Positions 1 through 10,148 of a stretch of DNA of 36,695 bases are shown piece by piece. The stretch's first letter is position 1. Each line of letters starts with the position of its first letter. The notes below the pieces were generated by a model, which was not told the origin of the DNA, did no database searches, and saw only the letters and a list, made by a program, of their open reading frames with translations. The stretch is taken from assembly GCA_000996085.1 (NCBI GenBank), contig LBYG01000024.1, positions 1-36,695 of the forward strand, written 5' to 3'. Source of the DNA: Parcubacteria group bacterium GW2011_GWB1_40_14. GTDB taxonomy: Bacteria > Patescibacteriota > Minisyncoccia > Terrybacterales > GWB1-40-14. A program made the position numbers and the translations under genes.

Positions 1-4
1 TAGA

Positions 5-32
5 ATTGACCATTGCGAACGGTCAATTTTTT
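5..32 (+). terminator. Rho-independent terminator of a gene upstream of the window
   Basis: AATTGACC..GGTCAATT stem followed by TTTTTT; lies inside the nominal ORF 13..582, so that ORF start is probably false. Confidence 0.6.
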
Positions 33-84
33 AGTTAAGCTTAAAAAAACCTTGAAAATATATTTATATTGGAAGGAGCATCTG

Positions 85-582
85 GTGATTGACGCAAACG
101 CTATTTCAGGATGGCTGTCTTTAAACGGCTTAAGCATTCTGCTGAAAATATTATTTTTGCTTGTGATATACAAAGCGCTTTTGTTTTTTAAGCCATTGAG
201 ACATTTGGTTCCTGACTCCTATGAACTTCTTTTTGAACATATTGTTGAGCGTTTCTTACGCGCCTTTCTTATTGTTCTTGGAGCGATTTATATACTTCCG
301 CATTTTGGCGTAGATACAATCCCAATTATTGCTGGTTTGGGATTTGTTGGTTTTGCTTTAACATTCGCTTCACAGCGATTGATTGGAGACATTATTTCAG
401 GATTTATGCTTATGGCTGAAAATAAATTTGCAAAAGGGGATGATGTTGAATTTGCCGGAAAAGAAGGCGTTGTAAATACGATTGGTTTGCGAGGCTTAAC
501 TTTGATCGATAAGAAAAACGGGAGAGACCATTTTATTCCTTATGGTGATATCCGGACAATAAGCAAAAAATTAACTGCATAA
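85..582 (+). CDS. Small-conductance mechanosensitive channel (MscS-like), short form
   Basis: In-frame GTG at 85 preceded by GGAAGGAG; hydrophobic helices then GLGFVGFALTFASQRLIGDIISGFMLMAENKFAKGDDVEFAGKEGVV, typical of MscS TM3/beta domain; lacks a long C-terminal domain. Confidence 0.75.
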   Translation: MIDANAISGWLSLNGLSILLKILFLLVIYKALLFFKPLRHLVPDSYELLFEHIVERFLRAFLIVLGAIYILPHFGVDTIPIIAGLGFVGFALTFASQRLIGDIISGFMLMAENKFAKGDDVEFAGKEGVVNTIGLRGLTLIDKKNGRDHFIPYGDIRTISKKLTA

Positions 583-610
583 GCTGATGAGTAGAAAGAG
601 AAGAGGTGAT

Positions 611-964
611 ATGAGCAGATATAAATGCGAATTTTGTGGTTCGATAGTACCATATAGCGCAGCAGCCAAGCATTTTCAGGAGAAACATCCCGATAGGTTT
701 AAACAGAGAGAAAACAGAAAATTTGCCAGCATATGGAATCCAAGGTTTGAACAAGATTTTGCCTTAAAGGACGTTTCGATAAGTTTGGTGCGATTAAGCG
801 CAAAATGTCCGGCTTGCGATGAAGAATTATTTTTGATCGCTAATGACGCCACTAAGAAAATCGGTTATTTATGCCCAAAATCTAAATGTAAAATAACTAT
901 TTGGACAAGAGAAGAAAACGCCGATGGTTCTGAGCGTCTGGTGCCGTATGTAAATAAAAATTAA
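611..964 (+). CDS. Zinc-finger / zinc-ribbon protein of unknown function
   Basis: CEFCGSIVPYSAAAKHFQEKH and CPACDEELF...CPKSKC motifs; ATG 611 has AGAAGAGGTG upstream. Confidence 0.6.
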   Translation: MSRYKCEFCGSIVPYSAAAKHFQEKHPDRFKQRENRKFASIWNPRFEQDFALKDVSISLVRLSAKCPACDEELFLIANDATKKIGYLCPKSKCKITIWTREENADGSERLVPYVNKN

Positions 965-993
965 TCCTTTGGAATAATACCAAGGGATTTTTT
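963..993 (+). terminator. Rho-independent terminator
   Basis: AATCCTTTGG-AATAATA-CCAAGGGATT then TTTTT. Confidence 0.65.
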
Positions 994-1069
994 ATTAAGT
1001 TTTGCCCGGCTCTAATTTTTAATCAGGGTCGGGTTGCTTATTTCATTTTAATAATATACGCTTAATTTT

Positions 1070-1645
1070 GTGAATAATTTTGAACCCAGGCCATTTGCAT
1101 TTTTGGATACAGAAACAACCGGACGCCATCCGGGCATTCATGAGTTGCTTGAAATAGGCGTTGTGATTACACGAGGAGATAATTTGGCTCTGATAGATTC
1201 TTTTGAAGTAAAGATAAAACCCGCGCATCTTGAGTTAGCCGAGCCTGAGGCTTTGGCTATAAATCACTGGAGTGAAGAAGCGTGGAAAGACGCCTTGCCC
1301 CACGCCGAAGCCGTGCGTTTATTTTGTGAAAAAGTTCGTGGCGCAACACCCGTTGGATGGAATGTGGCTTTTGACCGGGCTTTTCTTGAGCCGGCCATGA
1401 ATCGTCTAGGTATAGTTTTAGATGATTATAGTTTGGATTATACTTGGCGCGATATAAAAATGGATTTTATCAGATGGGTTTATTTGACTAAACAAGAAGA
1501 TAAATTCGGCCCCAGATTCAGTTTAGGGAGCGCAATGCGCGAATTTGGAATTTCTACTGAAGATCACCATCATGCTTTGCCGGACGCTATGGCAACGTGG
1601 CAGATGGCGCAAAGATTGGAAGAAGAATTTAAAAAGATAATGTGA
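1070..1645 (+). CDS. DEDDh 3'-5' exonuclease (RNase T / DNA pol III epsilon-like)
   Basis: FLDTETTG (ExoI), GWNVAFDRAFL (ExoII), HHALPDAMATWQ (ExoIII) motifs; GTG start. Confidence 0.85.
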   Translation: MNNFEPRPFAFLDTETTGRHPGIHELLEIGVVITRGDNLALIDSFEVKIKPAHLELAEPEALAINHWSEEAWKDALPHAEAVRLFCEKVRGATPVGWNVAFDRAFLEPAMNRLGIVLDDYSLDYTWRDIKMDFIRWVYLTKQEDKFGPRFSLGSAMREFGISTEDHHHALPDAMATWQMAQRLEEEFKKIM

Positions 1646-1734
1646 TAGCAGAAAGCAAAATACTTGCGCTAAAGATATAGTTGTTGTTAAATAAATAAAA
1701 TAATCTAAATTGCACTTTTATAAAAGGGGAAGCG

Positions 1735-2262
1735 ATGTCTGGCACGTGGGTACCCAAATCACCCAATACCATTAATTTTCTTGAAACCGTTACGTCGGAA
1801 AGTATGGATTTACTTATAAGCGCGATAGAAGAAATGCATAAGAGTATTAAGAACGGCGCCAGTGTTCAGTTACTAATAAATAGTGCTGGCGGTGATGTTA
1901 AGTCGGCAACTGCTTTTTCTTATAAAATTCAAGAATCCGGGATTCCAGTAGTCACGTACGGGTATAGTATAGAATCCGCCGCGCTTCTTATTTATCTTAC
2001 GGGCACAAGCAGGGTTGCTCATAAAACAAGGACAAGATTCTTTCTGCATGAAGTCAGAGTTCATATTGACGGTGAACAGGATGAACGTACTGCTTTCAAT
2101 CTCGCCAAAGAATTGCAGAGACATAACAGGCTTTTTGCTGAATGCGTTGCCGAAAGAACGAACATTAAGGCAAAAGATGTTTTGAAATTGATGCAGAAAA
2201 ATACCTGGTTGGATGTTGAAAAAGCCAAAGAATTAGGCATTGTGCACGAAATTATAGGTTAA
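1735..2262 (+). CDS. ClpP-like serine protease
   Basis: LLINSAGGDVKSATAF, SIESAALLIYLTG (Ser), FLHEVR (His), WLDVEKAKELGIVHEI; RBS GGGGAAGCG. Confidence 0.8.
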   Translation: MSGTWVPKSPNTINFLETVTSESMDLLISAIEEMHKSIKNGASVQLLINSAGGDVKSATAFSYKIQESGIPVVTYGYSIESAALLIYLTGTSRVAHKTRTRFFLHEVRVHIDGEQDERTAFNLAKELQRHNRLFAECVAERTNIKAKDVLKLMQKNTWLDVEKAKELGIVHEIIG

Positions 2263-2271
2263 AAAGTAAAA

Positions 2272-2299
2272 TAAAACGCGTTTTTTAAAACGCGTTTTT
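2272..2299 (+). terminator. Rho-independent terminator
   Basis: AAAACGCG..CGCGTTTTT. Confidence 0.6.
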
Positions 2300-2458
2300 A
2301 AATTCCGTAAAAGATATTATAAAATTCAGACCACAATTACAATCGTTTGTGAAGCCCTATAAAATAAGGATTTTCTATTGACACTATATATGCTTTATTT
2401 TAGAGTTAGATTAAATCAATCTACCTTGAAAAGATAACAAGGAGCAAAGGAAGAAACA

Positions 2459-4537
2459 ATGTCCGCAAACCGAGGTATTGCAATGAATGAAAACCCTGAA
2501 AGCCTTGAATCTCATCTTAGAGAAGTTCTTAGTGGGACGCGGCATTTTGAAACAGCTGCGCAGACTATCGCTCGTATGATGCTTGAACTTGGCGTAGAGA
2601 AAGTCACGCGTGGCGGAAAAACTACGTATGACTTTCCATTTTTCCGGCAGGGTGCCAAGCACATTGTCGGCTGGTATGAAGAGACGAATCAGTTCGTTAA
2701 CTTCGTGCAGGAAGCCGCGCGTGGTGGCTCAGGTGCCGAGCAAGCATTCGTTCTCGTAGGAGAGCCAGGTAACGGCAAGACATTTTTCGTTGAGTACATC
2801 TGTTATAAGTATCGGAGATTTCTTTCCAAACCCGAGAACAGAAAGTACACCATCGAATTTATCAATCTTAAAGAACTTGGCACATACGGGAAGATAAATG
2901 TAATCCAGTCCCAGACCTTTGAGGACCCGTTGATTCTTGCGATGAACCTTTTTGAGTCGCAGGAAGATAGCAGAAAGCGTTTGCTTGGTCTTGGTTTCAA
3001 AGAAAAGAATTTGGACAGGATCTATCACATGTGGCGGCCCCTTGGCGCGTGCACCGAGTACATCTGGAATGATATTCGCCATCATTACGAAGGCGATATC
3101 GAAAAGATGCTTGAGCATGTGCGCATTGTGCCGGTTCCGATCGCCGAGAGTTTGGGAATTGTTACGGGCAAGTATTCAGCCAGAGATAAGATCACTTCTT
3201 CGGCCACGGATCTCCTTGGTGAAGAAGATCTTTCGCGTCTGCTTAACCTTGCCGATACTTCGAATCCTTACAAATACAACGTTCGTAGAGGCGCTATTGC
3301 TCGAGTGGCTGGTGGCGGCATTCACTTTTCAGACGAGATGTTCAAGAACAAAAAGGACCTTGTTCAGATCTACCTTCAGGTAATCCAGAACAGGACCATT
3401 GAACTTGACGGCTATAAGTGGCCGATCGACTGTCTGGTCATTGCGACAAGCAACAACCACGAATTCAACCGGTTCATCGCCGAAAAAGAGGAAGGCCCGA
3501 TTAAGGACCGTTCCACTATGTGCTATGTGTCTCACAACACGGACTATAAACTTCAAGAGGCGTTGACCGATTACGCGATCGGTTCTGAGAAAAAGTTCAC
3601 TGTTACGGGTCAAGATCTGCATGAAGATCCTAACCTAAATTATGCACTTTCAGTTGCAGTGACATTGAGCCGTCTTCCGCATACCAATAAGCTGACACCT
3701 GTCGAGACTATGAAGCTTGAAGCTGGCGAAGTTGCCGGCGAGAAGAGCGTTCGGACATTGATTGAAGTCAAGGATATGCTTAACGCTAGTCAGGATGTCA
3801 CCAAGCGTTGGGGACAGAAGGGCATTGGTCACCGGGGTCTCGGTCGTATTGTTCAGCGCATGCTGACGATGTCGGAGACTCACGAAGGCGGATGTTTGTT
3901 CGCGCGTGACGCTTTCAAAGCGGCCGAACGTGAAGTTATCGACTACGTGGCCGAATCGGTCGACCGCGAGAAATTCATGAAAGACTTGCAGACCGCACGC
4001 AGACTCTACAAGGAACGCATTAAGACCTCGATCTTTAACGCTTATCGTGATGACCCGAATGCGATCAGCAAAGATGTCATGGACTATGTTAACATGGTCA
4101 TTGGTATCGATTCTGATCAACTCGGCGCAGATAAGATCTGGCGATATATTGATCCGCAGACCAAAAAGTTGAAGCCTATCAAGATCGACGAGCGTTTTAT
4201 CGAAAGTGTCGAGGCTCGCATTGGCCTTAGCAATAAGGAGATGCGCGAAACCTTCCGAACCACGATCCGAAAGGTCTATGGCCAGAAGGTCGCTACCGAT
4301 CCGAACTATAATTTCATGGATAACGAAGCCTTAGTCAAGGCCGTGACGGATGTCCGTCTGGAATCCGAAGTGGCCGGGGCTGCATCTTTGGCAGGCGCAT
4401 TGGCCAACAGGACCAATGAAGAGAACTTGCGTATCTACAACCGCATGACCGATACTATGCTCAACAAGCTTGGCTACTGCAGGACTTGCGCTCAGAAGAG
4501 CATCGAGTACTTCTGCGAGAAAGTAGACGAAAGTTAA
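2459..4537 (+). CDS. prkA: PrkA-family AAA+ protein (YeaG-like), paralogue 1
   Basis: Walker A VGEPGNGKTF, GGIHFSDEMFKNKKDLVQIYLQVIQNRTIELDG, CLVIATSNNHEFNRF, C-terminal domain; AAGGAAG RBS; genomic context with DUF444 and SpoVR. Confidence 0.9.
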   Translation: MSANRGIAMNENPESLESHLREVLSGTRHFETAAQTIARMMLELGVEKVTRGGKTTYDFPFFRQGAKHIVGWYEETNQFVNFVQEAARGGSGAEQAFVLVGEPGNGKTFFVEYICYKYRRFLSKPENRKYTIEFINLKELGTYGKINVIQSQTFEDPLILAMNLFESQEDSRKRLLGLGFKEKNLDRIYHMWRPLGACTEYIWNDIRHHYEGDIEKMLEHVRIVPVPIAESLGIVTGKYSARDKITSSATDLLGEEDLSRLLNLADTSNPYKYNVRRGAIARVAGGGIHFSDEMFKNKKDLVQIYLQVIQNRTIELDGYKWPIDCLVIATSNNHEFNRFIAEKEEGPIKDRSTMCYVSHNTDYKLQEALTDYAIGSEKKFTVTGQDLHEDPNLNYALSVAVTLSRLPHTNKLTPVETMKLEAGEVAGEKSVRTLIEVKDMLNASQDVTKRWGQKGIGHRGLGRIVQRMLTMSETHEGGCLFARDAFKAAEREVIDYVAESVDREKFMKDLQTARRLYKERIKTSIFNAYRDDPNAISKDVMDYVNMVIGIDSDQLGADKIWRYIDPQTKKLKPIKIDERFIESVEARIGLSNKEMRETFRTTIRKVYGQKVATDPNYNFMDNEALVKAVTDVRLESEVAGAASLAGALANRTNEENLRIYNRMTDTMLNKLGYCRTCAQKSIEYFCEKVDES

Positions 4538-4546
4538 TCATTAAAC

Positions 4547-4574
4547 AAAATCCCTCATAAAAGAGGGATTTTTA
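4547..4574 (+). terminator. Rho-independent terminator
   Basis: AAAATCCCTC-ATAAAA-GAGGGATTTTTATTTTTT. Confidence 0.75.
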
Positions 4575-4704
4575 TTTTTTATTTTGCCGGTAAAAGCTCT
4601 TGAGGGCTTTCTTTTTGTGCCGATATGCGTTAAGACAATGTTAAGTCGAGTTTTGCAAGAAGCAAGCTCAAAAAAGACCCTTGAAAATCTAGAAGGAGAT
4701 TTTA

Positions 4705-6009
4705 ATGTCGAATAAGTGCGTTACTCAACTTGATAGATATGGAATGGAACTTGCCGCAAGAGAATATTTGGAGCAAAAGCTTGGTCTCAGACCTTTGGGC
4801 CGCGCGCGCAGTAAATTTTTGGCTTTGGAACCTCTTGAAGATCTAGTGAAGCGCGACGAAGATCGCGTGAAAGACGGTTTTCCAAAGAAGATTAAGTGGC
4901 GCAGAGAAATCCTCGGGCGTGGCAAAGTTATCACTGTGCCATATGTCGAAGAAGAGAAATTGGTGCACGGGGAATTCCAACCCAAGCGTGTCGTCACACT
5001 GGCACAACTTTTTGATGATGAAGATGAACCTGAAGATCTCGCAGAAGCTCCCGGCAGTGGGTCTGGGGAAGTGGGAGAGGTTATCGGCGAAATGCCGCTT
5101 TCTGTTCAAGGCAGCGACGGTGATGGTGACCAGGAACCGGGCGATGAAGGCGCGGATCACATCGAAGAGGATGCCTATCTTCTCGGTAGACAACTGAGCG
5201 AAGAACTTAAGCTCCCGAATCTTTCGGAGAAGCGTAAGCGTTTTCCGACGAATGAGTATACCTTTGATCTTACAGATCGCCACCGTGGTTCGGGACAGGT
5301 TCTGGACAAAAAAGAAACTTTGAAGAGGATCGTTAAGACGAACTTACAACTTGGGATAGTGGACAAAGACAATATTGATGCTGCCGACATGATCGTCGGG
5401 CCTAACGATAAAGTCTATCGCGTCCTTTCCCGGGAGCGTGTCTACAAGTCCAGAGCCGTTGTGTTTTTTGGACGAGACTATTCGGGTTCCATGTTTGGGG
5501 ATCCGACAAAAGCTCTCGTGGCGCAGCACCTTATGATATATTCATGGCTTCTGGTGCAGTACGACAAACTCGTGATCCCGAGATTTATTGTGCATGACAC
5601 TGTTGCCAGAGAAGTGTCGCCTCGTCAATACTTCGCGCTTAATTCCGGAGGCGGAACACTTATTACTTCTTTGTATAAAAAGATTAATGAGATCGTTGAA
5701 ACGGAAGGTTTGGCCGAAGATTATGATATCTTCGTGTTCCAAGGCACTGACGGCGACGATTGGGATCGACGCGGTGATGCGGTTGCTGAACTGAATAAGA
5801 TCCTGGGTTATGCGAGACGCGTAGGTGTCACGTTGTTCAAGCATCCGTATCTGATGGCTTCAGGCGGCAAGACGACGTTTGAAATATATATTGAAACGGC
5901 CGGCATCGAGAAGCGAAGTGATGTTTTCCGTATGCATGCTATGCCGGGCTTTAACGTGAGCGATGAAATGAATCTCAACGCGCTTAAAGCTCTTATCGCG
6001 CAGGATTAA
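4705..6009 (+). CDS. DUF444 / YeaH-like VWA-domain protein
   Basis: MIDAS-type GRDYSGSM, GGGTLITSLYK, FQGTDGDDW; GAAGGAG RBS; between prkA and spoVR. Confidence 0.88.
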   Translation: MSNKCVTQLDRYGMELAAREYLEQKLGLRPLGRARSKFLALEPLEDLVKRDEDRVKDGFPKKIKWRREILGRGKVITVPYVEEEKLVHGEFQPKRVVTLAQLFDDEDEPEDLAEAPGSGSGEVGEVIGEMPLSVQGSDGDGDQEPGDEGADHIEEDAYLLGRQLSEELKLPNLSEKRKRFPTNEYTFDLTDRHRGSGQVLDKKETLKRIVKTNLQLGIVDKDNIDAADMIVGPNDKVYRVLSRERVYKSRAVVFFGRDYSGSMFGDPTKALVAQHLMIYSWLLVQYDKLVIPRFIVHDTVAREVSPRQYFALNSGGGTLITSLYKKINEIVETEGLAEDYDIFVFQGTDGDDWDRRGDAVAELNKILGYARRVGVTLFKHPYLMASGGKTTFEIYIETAGIEKRSDVFRMHAMPGFNVSDEMNLNALKALIAQD

Positions 6010-6021
6010 GGAGAAAACATC

Positions 6022-7716
6022 ATGGAACTACTTGATCTTGCGATGAAAAAGGAGATGGAGAAGTGTAAGCGTATCGCTAAAGATGCGGGCTTGCGGTTCT
6101 CTAATGACACGCTGGAGTATATCGTGACCAATCGCGATATGCTTGAACTTTCGCCTAAGTTGATGATACCGACCTTGTACGATTATTGGGTGCATGATGT
6201 TGAAACGGTCCAGAACAATTGGATCTACGATATCGTTCCCCACAATCCGTACGAGGCTGTTATAAATACGCGTCCGCCAATCTCTTACTATAACCAGGAC
6301 AATGCTGATTGGTTCAATGTGATGATTTTTTATCACGTCTTGGGTCATATCGATTTTTTCCAGAATAACATTTTCTTCAGGAATACCGGGTACGATGATT
6401 TCTGCGGGCAAGCGTTGGCCGACAAACGGCTCATCAATAAGATCCGCGAGGATCTTGGAGCTGAGAAACGTTGGGTCGATTACGTAATTGAGTTCTCGCG
6501 TCTGATCGATAATTTTGTCGGATATTTTCCGGAATTGGAGAAGATCGACAAGGACGATTCGCCCGGAATGTTCGGCGTAATTTCTCCGAAAGTTGATTTC
6601 TACTTCGGCAAGTTCCTTCGGGAATTGCACGAGGCAAAAGCGCTAGACCTGAACTTTTATTATTCGGAGATAGATAGATATAATCGATATATCGAAAGCG
6701 CGGGAAAGAAGAACGGAGAACGGATGTTCTTCGAAGACAATATCCTGCGCGGAAGATTTCCTGAATTCCAGGCCACTTTTAAGCAGTGGCTTGAAAAAGG
6801 ACAGAAGCCGAAACCTACGGATATCTTCGAGTATCTTTGGGAACATTCAGAGTTTCTCAATAAGAACGAGAACAAATGGATGAAAGAAGTCATGCAGGTG
6901 GTCCGCAGAACATCTCTTTATTTCCAGGGTCAGATCAGGACCAAGATCTGCAACGAGGGCTGGGCCAGTCTTTGGCATCAGCGTTTGTTCATCCCGGATG
7001 AGCGAATACGCACCCACGAAGTGGATTTTGCTAAAGTCGACTCACGAGTTACGGCCGACCCGCGCATTGGCATCAATCCATATGCTGTTGGCAAGCATCT
7101 CTTCGAGTTCATCGAAGATCTCGCGCGCAAAGGCAGGTTGTCGCCTGATTATCAACTGCTAAAGGACATTGAAGCAAGAAAGAATTACGACGCACAGCAC
7201 GGTGAAGCAATTGGCCGACAAGCTCTGTTTGAGGCCAGACGAATCGTTGATGATGCCACGCTGATCAACTTTCTCTCCGAGAAGGATTTCCAGGATTTCG
7301 TGGACAAGTATCAGTTCTTTGTTGTTGGTGCGCGTCCCCATCCTGAAGATCCGGATAAGGCTGAATTATACATTAAGACCAAGGATGGCAAACGCTATCG
7401 CGATTTGCTTAACGCGTCTTTGTATCATCCTCCGTACATTGAGTATGAAAGCAAGTCCCATGGGCCGCAGCTTTACCTAAATCATGTCTACGAAGGCAGG
7501 AGCCTTGTCACGAAATATATTCCGGCAGTTCTGGCAGGCCTAAGCTTTTTTACCGGCCGTGACGTTAGACTCGAAACGACCGAATATGAACTCGTACAAC
7601 CTCCGAACCGATGGGCTATGATGTTTGATCCGGATTATAAGCCGGAGCACGAGATATTGCGCGTATTGTACGTGTATTCGAAGCAGACTAAACAGATCAA
7701 GAAACAAATTCTTTAA
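6022..7716 (+). CDS. spoVR: SpoVR family protein (YcgB-like)
   Basis: VMIFYHVLGHIDFFQNNIFF motif and overall length; 12 bp after the DUF444 stop with AAGGAG RBS. Confidence 0.88.
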   Translation: MELLDLAMKKEMEKCKRIAKDAGLRFSNDTLEYIVTNRDMLELSPKLMIPTLYDYWVHDVETVQNNWIYDIVPHNPYEAVINTRPPISYYNQDNADWFNVMIFYHVLGHIDFFQNNIFFRNTGYDDFCGQALADKRLINKIREDLGAEKRWVDYVIEFSRLIDNFVGYFPELEKIDKDDSPGMFGVISPKVDFYFGKFLRELHEAKALDLNFYYSEIDRYNRYIESAGKKNGERMFFEDNILRGRFPEFQATFKQWLEKGQKPKPTDIFEYLWEHSEFLNKNENKWMKEVMQVVRRTSLYFQGQIRTKICNEGWASLWHQRLFIPDERIRTHEVDFAKVDSRVTADPRIGINPYAVGKHLFEFIEDLARKGRLSPDYQLLKDIEARKNYDAQHGEAIGRQALFEARRIVDDATLINFLSEKDFQDFVDKYQFFVVGARPHPEDPDKAELYIKTKDGKRYRDLLNASLYHPPYIEYESKSHGPQLYLNHVYEGRSLVTKYIPAVLAGLSFFTGRDVRLETTEYELVQPPNRWAMMFDPDYKPEHEILRVLYVYSKQTKQIKKQIL

Positions 7717-7730
7717 TTAATATCTTAATA

Positions 7731-7760
7731 GTCCCTCTATAGAACCGAGGGACTTTTTTG
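7731..7760 (+). terminator. Rho-independent terminator
   Basis: GTCCCTC..GAGGGACTTTTTTG. Confidence 0.75.
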
Positions 7761-7888
7761 TTGGTCGCATATTGCCAAAAGGGTCTTCCATTTTGTATAA
7801 ATTTAGGTTAAGACTAAGCTAACAGTGAGTTCTGTTTGACGCAGACTCGTTAAGTACTTTGATACATTGTCATCAAGGAGGTATCGGT

Positions 7889-10135
7889 GTGAGTAACCAG
7901 GATAGTTCTGCTTTCGATTTTTTGCAGAAAGAAATGCAGCGCAATAAACAACGCATTGACCGGAGCTTTGAAGAATATACCGAACTTATTAAGGAAAATC
8001 CTCGGCGTGTTCTGCGTAGTATTTCCCAGCTGTTTTACGATATGGTGAAAGCTAACGTTCGTGAAGAAGAAGATATGAATTCCGAAGATCGGGAATCTAT
8101 CGGCTTTGTTCGGTACGATTGTTCGAAATTGTTCGTTGACGGAGCGGATAAGCCGTTCTTTGCGGATACGCCGTTTGCCAACAGGTTTATGTTGCAGATC
8201 GGAACTCTGCGACAAGGCATCCAGCAGAATAGGATACATGTTTACGACGGTCCGACAGGTTCAGGAAAGAGTACTTTCCTAAATAATCTTTTGCGGATGT
8301 TCGAGGTTTATACGAGCACTCCCGAAGGTTATGCCTTCGAGGTGCTCTGGGATATAGATGAAGCTGTCATCAAAGACCCGGCAAAAGAGAACAAAGACCT
8401 TCAGCTTTCTGTGCGAAATGTTGATGAGGTGCCCGACAGCGCCTCAAGTCGGAAGCAGCGTTCAAAGAGCTTACGGATTTCTTGTCCGAGCCACGACTAT
8501 CCGATACTTGTCATCCCTAAGGAATACCGGTTCCGTTTCTTTTACCATTTGCTCCCGACCAGGACAAAGAAAGAACGAGAGACCCGAGATTATATTCTTA
8601 GGGAGAAAGAATATGAATGGCTTTTTGGCGGAGAGGCCTGCATTGTTTGCAAGTCGATCTTCCAGTCTTTGTTCGACAGACTAGGTTCTTTGGAAAAAGT
8701 TCTTCAGATGATGCGTGTTCGTGTGGTTCGTTTTGACCGCAGAGTTGGCGAGGGCATCACGGTTTTCAACCCGGGAGACCCTACCTATTTGCAGTCTTCG
8801 CAGCCCGCGATGCATCTTCCGCAGGATCACAATACCGATCATTCGTTACAGGAACGTCTTGACAGGCTTTTCGGGGAGAATGCCGTACGATACAGTTATT
8901 CGCCTCTTGCAAAAACGAATAACGGCATTTATGTCCTCATGGATATTAAATTGCATAATAAAGATCGTTTGCTTGAACTGCATAACGTTCTGAGTGAAGG
9001 TGTTCACAAAGTCGGCGACGTTGAGGAGAATATCAATTCTCTCTTCTTCGCCCTTATGAACCCGGAAGATAAGAAGGTGATTGAAGATGCTAAGATGGAA
9101 TCCTTCCAAGGAAGGATTCAGTTCAACACCATCACGTATGTTCTTGAGCCAAAAACCGAAATAGATATCTACTGTAATGTTTTCGGTCAGTCTATCGGAA
9201 AACATTTTCTGCCACGGGTGCTTGATAATTTTGCGAGAGCTGTTGTTGGTTCACGGATGAACCAGGAATGCATTCCGCAAAAGGAATGGATCCCGGATTT
9301 CAAGAAGTACAGCCGTTACTGTGATGAGTTCGGGCTGTTGCTCAGAATGGAACTCTACGGCAATAACATTCCGGTTTGGCTGTCGGAAGAAGACAAGAAT
9401 AAGTTCAAGGCGGAAGTGCGCCGTGCGGTCATCGGCGAAGGACTGAAGGAGGGGATGAAGGGCTTTTCAGGCCGTGAATCCATCGCGTTGTTCAGCGACT
9501 TTTTCGGCCGGTACTTAAATGACGAGAAGCTTATTACCATGAACGACGTGGTGGAATTCTTCAAGCATGGCATGCCGAAACTCATTCGCGATCAGAAACT
9601 TCCTCCCAAGGGTTTTCTTGATTCGCTTGTTGCTTCGTACGACTATGCCGTCCTTAATGAAATGAAAGAAGCGCTGTACTTTTACGGTAAAGATCAGATT
9701 TCCCGCGATATCCTAAATTTCCTTGAGGCAACTAACTATGATTTTGGTGACACCTTCGAATGCCGTTATACGCATGAAGAGGTTCAAGTTACCGTGGATT
9801 TTCTGAGACTTATGGCAAACCGACTTGCCGGCCGGGGCGCAAACGTGATTGAGGCGCAGAAGTTTGCCCGTGATGCTCTTCAACCCTTCATGGACAACAA
9901 GAATTTCCGCGAGGCCATCAAGGCATTCGGTACCGAGGACTTCGATTCACACGACGCCAGGATTAGAGAGCACGTCTCCCACATGATCGAGAATCTTATG
10001 AAGAATTTCGGTCATAATGAGCAGAGCGCTAAGGAAGTAAGCCTTTACGTTCTTGATAAGAATCTGGTGAGCAAGTTCGCTGAGGCGGCTCAAACTACTC
10101 AGCCGAAGGTTCCTTTTGGACGAATATTTCCTTAA
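7889..10135 (+). CDS. PrkA-family AAA+ protein, divergent paralogue 2
   Basis: GTG 7889 preceded by AAGGAGG; Walker A DGPTGSGKST; LLELHNVLSEG...ENINSLFFALMNPEDKK and ARAVVGSRMN regions resemble PrkA. Confidence 0.82.
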   Translation: MSNQDSSAFDFLQKEMQRNKQRIDRSFEEYTELIKENPRRVLRSISQLFYDMVKANVREEEDMNSEDRESIGFVRYDCSKLFVDGADKPFFADTPFANRFMLQIGTLRQGIQQNRIHVYDGPTGSGKSTFLNNLLRMFEVYTSTPEGYAFEVLWDIDEAVIKDPAKENKDLQLSVRNVDEVPDSASSRKQRSKSLRISCPSHDYPILVIPKEYRFRFFYHLLPTRTKKERETRDYILREKEYEWLFGGEACIVCKSIFQSLFDRLGSLEKVLQMMRVRVVRFDRRVGEGITVFNPGDPTYLQSSQPAMHLPQDHNTDHSLQERLDRLFGENAVRYSYSPLAKTNNGIYVLMDIKLHNKDRLLELHNVLSEGVHKVGDVEENINSLFFALMNPEDKKVIEDAKMESFQGRIQFNTITYVLEPKTEIDIYCNVFGQSIGKHFLPRVLDNFARAVVGSRMNQECIPQKEWIPDFKKYSRYCDEFGLLLRMELYGNNIPVWLSEEDKNKFKAEVRRAVIGEGLKEGMKGFSGRESIALFSDFFGRYLNDEKLITMNDVVEFFKHGMPKLIRDQKLPPKGFLDSLVASYDYAVLNEMKEALYFYGKDQISRDILNFLEATNYDFGDTFECRYTHEEVQVTVDFLRLMANRLAGRGANVIEAQKFARDALQPFMDNKNFREAIKAFGTEDFDSHDARIREHVSHMIENLMKNFGHNEQSAKEVSLYVLDKNLVSKFAEAAQTTQPKVPFGRIFP

Positions 10136-10148
10136 GTAAATATTAAAT

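Noticed and set aside
13-84. N-terminal extension of the MscS ORF from TTG 13
   Set aside because: Overlaps a terminator hairpin; GTG 85 has a good RBS
2729-4120. Antisense ORFs opposite prkA, DUF444, SpoVR, recG, pilB (many in the track)
   Set aside because: Sit entirely opposite strongly recognisable genes, no RBS or domain motifs; expected by-products of codon bias
7859-7888. Upstream ATT start at 7859 for PrkA2 (MIHCHQGGIG)
   Set aside because: These codons cover the AAGGAGG ribosome-binding site; GTG 7889 is better placed
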